From: Ariolimax columbianus | Lineage: Eukaryota; Mollusca; Gastropoda; Stylommatophora; Arionidae | DNA: 64,000 bases | Reading direction: 5' to 3' | Assembly (NCBI GenBank): GCA_036924085.1 | Contig: JAVGWX010000011.1 | Coordinates: 23,884,739-23,948,738, forward strand | Shown: positions 63,661-64,000 of the stretch, one piece after another | Layout of the letters: each line of letters begins with the position of its first letter | Numbering within the stretch: position 1 is the first letter of the stretch | Made by a program: the position numbers and the translations under genes | The notes under the pieces: model-generated | Database searches by the model: none | The model's input: the letters and a program-made list of their open reading frames with translations, nothing else | What the model was told of the DNA's origin: nothing

Positions 63661-64000
63661 ATTGTTGATGTTGTTATTAGTGTTTTATTGGTATTGTTTG
63701 TGTTGTTATTAGTGTTTTATTGGTATTGTTTGTGTTATTATTAGTGTTTTATTGGTATTGTTTCTGTTGTTATTGGTGTTTTATTGGTATTGTTTGTGTT
63801 GTTATTAGTGTTTTATTGGTATTGTTTGTGTTGTTATTAGTGTTTTATTGGTATTGTTTGTGTTGTTATTGGTTTTTTATTGGTATTGTTTGTGTTGTTA
63901 TTAGTGTTTTATTGGTATTGTTTGTGTTGTTATTGGTGTTTTATTGGTATTGTTTGTGTTGTTATTAGTGTTTTATTGGTATTGTTTGTGTTGTTATTAG
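63660..64000 (+). repeat. 32-bp minisatellite running off the window
   Basis: Unit GGTATTGTTTGTGTTGTTAT plus TAGTGTTTTATT, about ten copies, nearly identical, with single changes (TTCTGTTG, TTGGTTTTTT). It appears to have condensed out of the surrounding TTG-rich sequence. Confidence 0.95.

Overview
The window looks like non-coding, repeat-dominated DNA from a metazoan, most likely a gastropod mollusc. The reasons are: (i) an 18S rRNA piece at 55.9-57.1 kb with a mollusc-type sequence, recognised by eye and not by alignment; (ii) many 5'-truncated non-LTR retrotransposons and tRNA-headed SINEs of invertebrate type; (iii) two intron-bounded exon candidates with good splice sites. There is no bacterial or viral gene organisation. 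Nearly all long open frames are either decayed LINE reverse transcriptase/RNase H or translated tandem repeats.

Layout. 0-9.5 kb: LINE 3' ends (RTE-like and CR1/Jockey-like), tRNA-headed SINEs and a 36-40 bp minisatellite. 9.6-17.5 kb: a run of minisatellites (16, 31, 40 and 26 bp units), the 40-bp one beside a related locus with one unit. 17.6-24.5 kb: more LINE tails, an AT-rich 18-bp array, and an element I call TE-M whose inverted arms enclose a 38-bp minisatellite. 25.3-28.2 kb: the best preserved element, a 2.84-kb 5'-truncated I/Nimb-like LINE (LINE1) with RT, RNase H and a C-terminal Cys/His motif, a (GAA)n tail and an 11-bp target-site duplication (TSD). It is broken by one in-frame stop and one frameshift. 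27.85-29.45 kb is duplicated almost identically at 50.57-52.17 kb. 35.45 kb and 45.08 kb: two phase-0 exon candidates on the + strand, the first resembling part of a RhoGEF (DH) domain, separated by a 9.5-kb intron that opens with about 700 bp of tetranucleotide repeat. 37-53 kb: LINE and SINE tails and more arrays. 54.3-60.05 kb: a large TE-M copy whose minisatellite is interrupted by a 2.9-kb (GAA)-tailed insert carrying a GC-rich 5'ETS-like leader, the first about 1.2 kb of 18S fused to the last about 480 nt of 28S, and a SINE-like 3' module. One tip of the same TE-M is interrupted by another LINE1 copy. 60.8-64 kb: a T/G-rich TTG-type tract ending in a 32-bp minisatellite that runs off the window.

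How the parts relate. LINE1 copies with (GAA)n tails have recognisable TSDs at four places, and other (GAA)-tailed sequences (a SINE family, the rDNA chimera, the duplicated 1.6-kb block) look as if the same machinery moved them. The RTE-like LINE2 has six copies ending in the same ACCTG-rich 3' terminus. Several minisatellites seem to have arisen inside transposable elements: in a TE-M tip, in the LINE2 coding end, and in TE-M cores. Names such as LINE1-10, SINE A-G, TE-M and family H are local labels for this window. Clade assignments are from motif recognition only.
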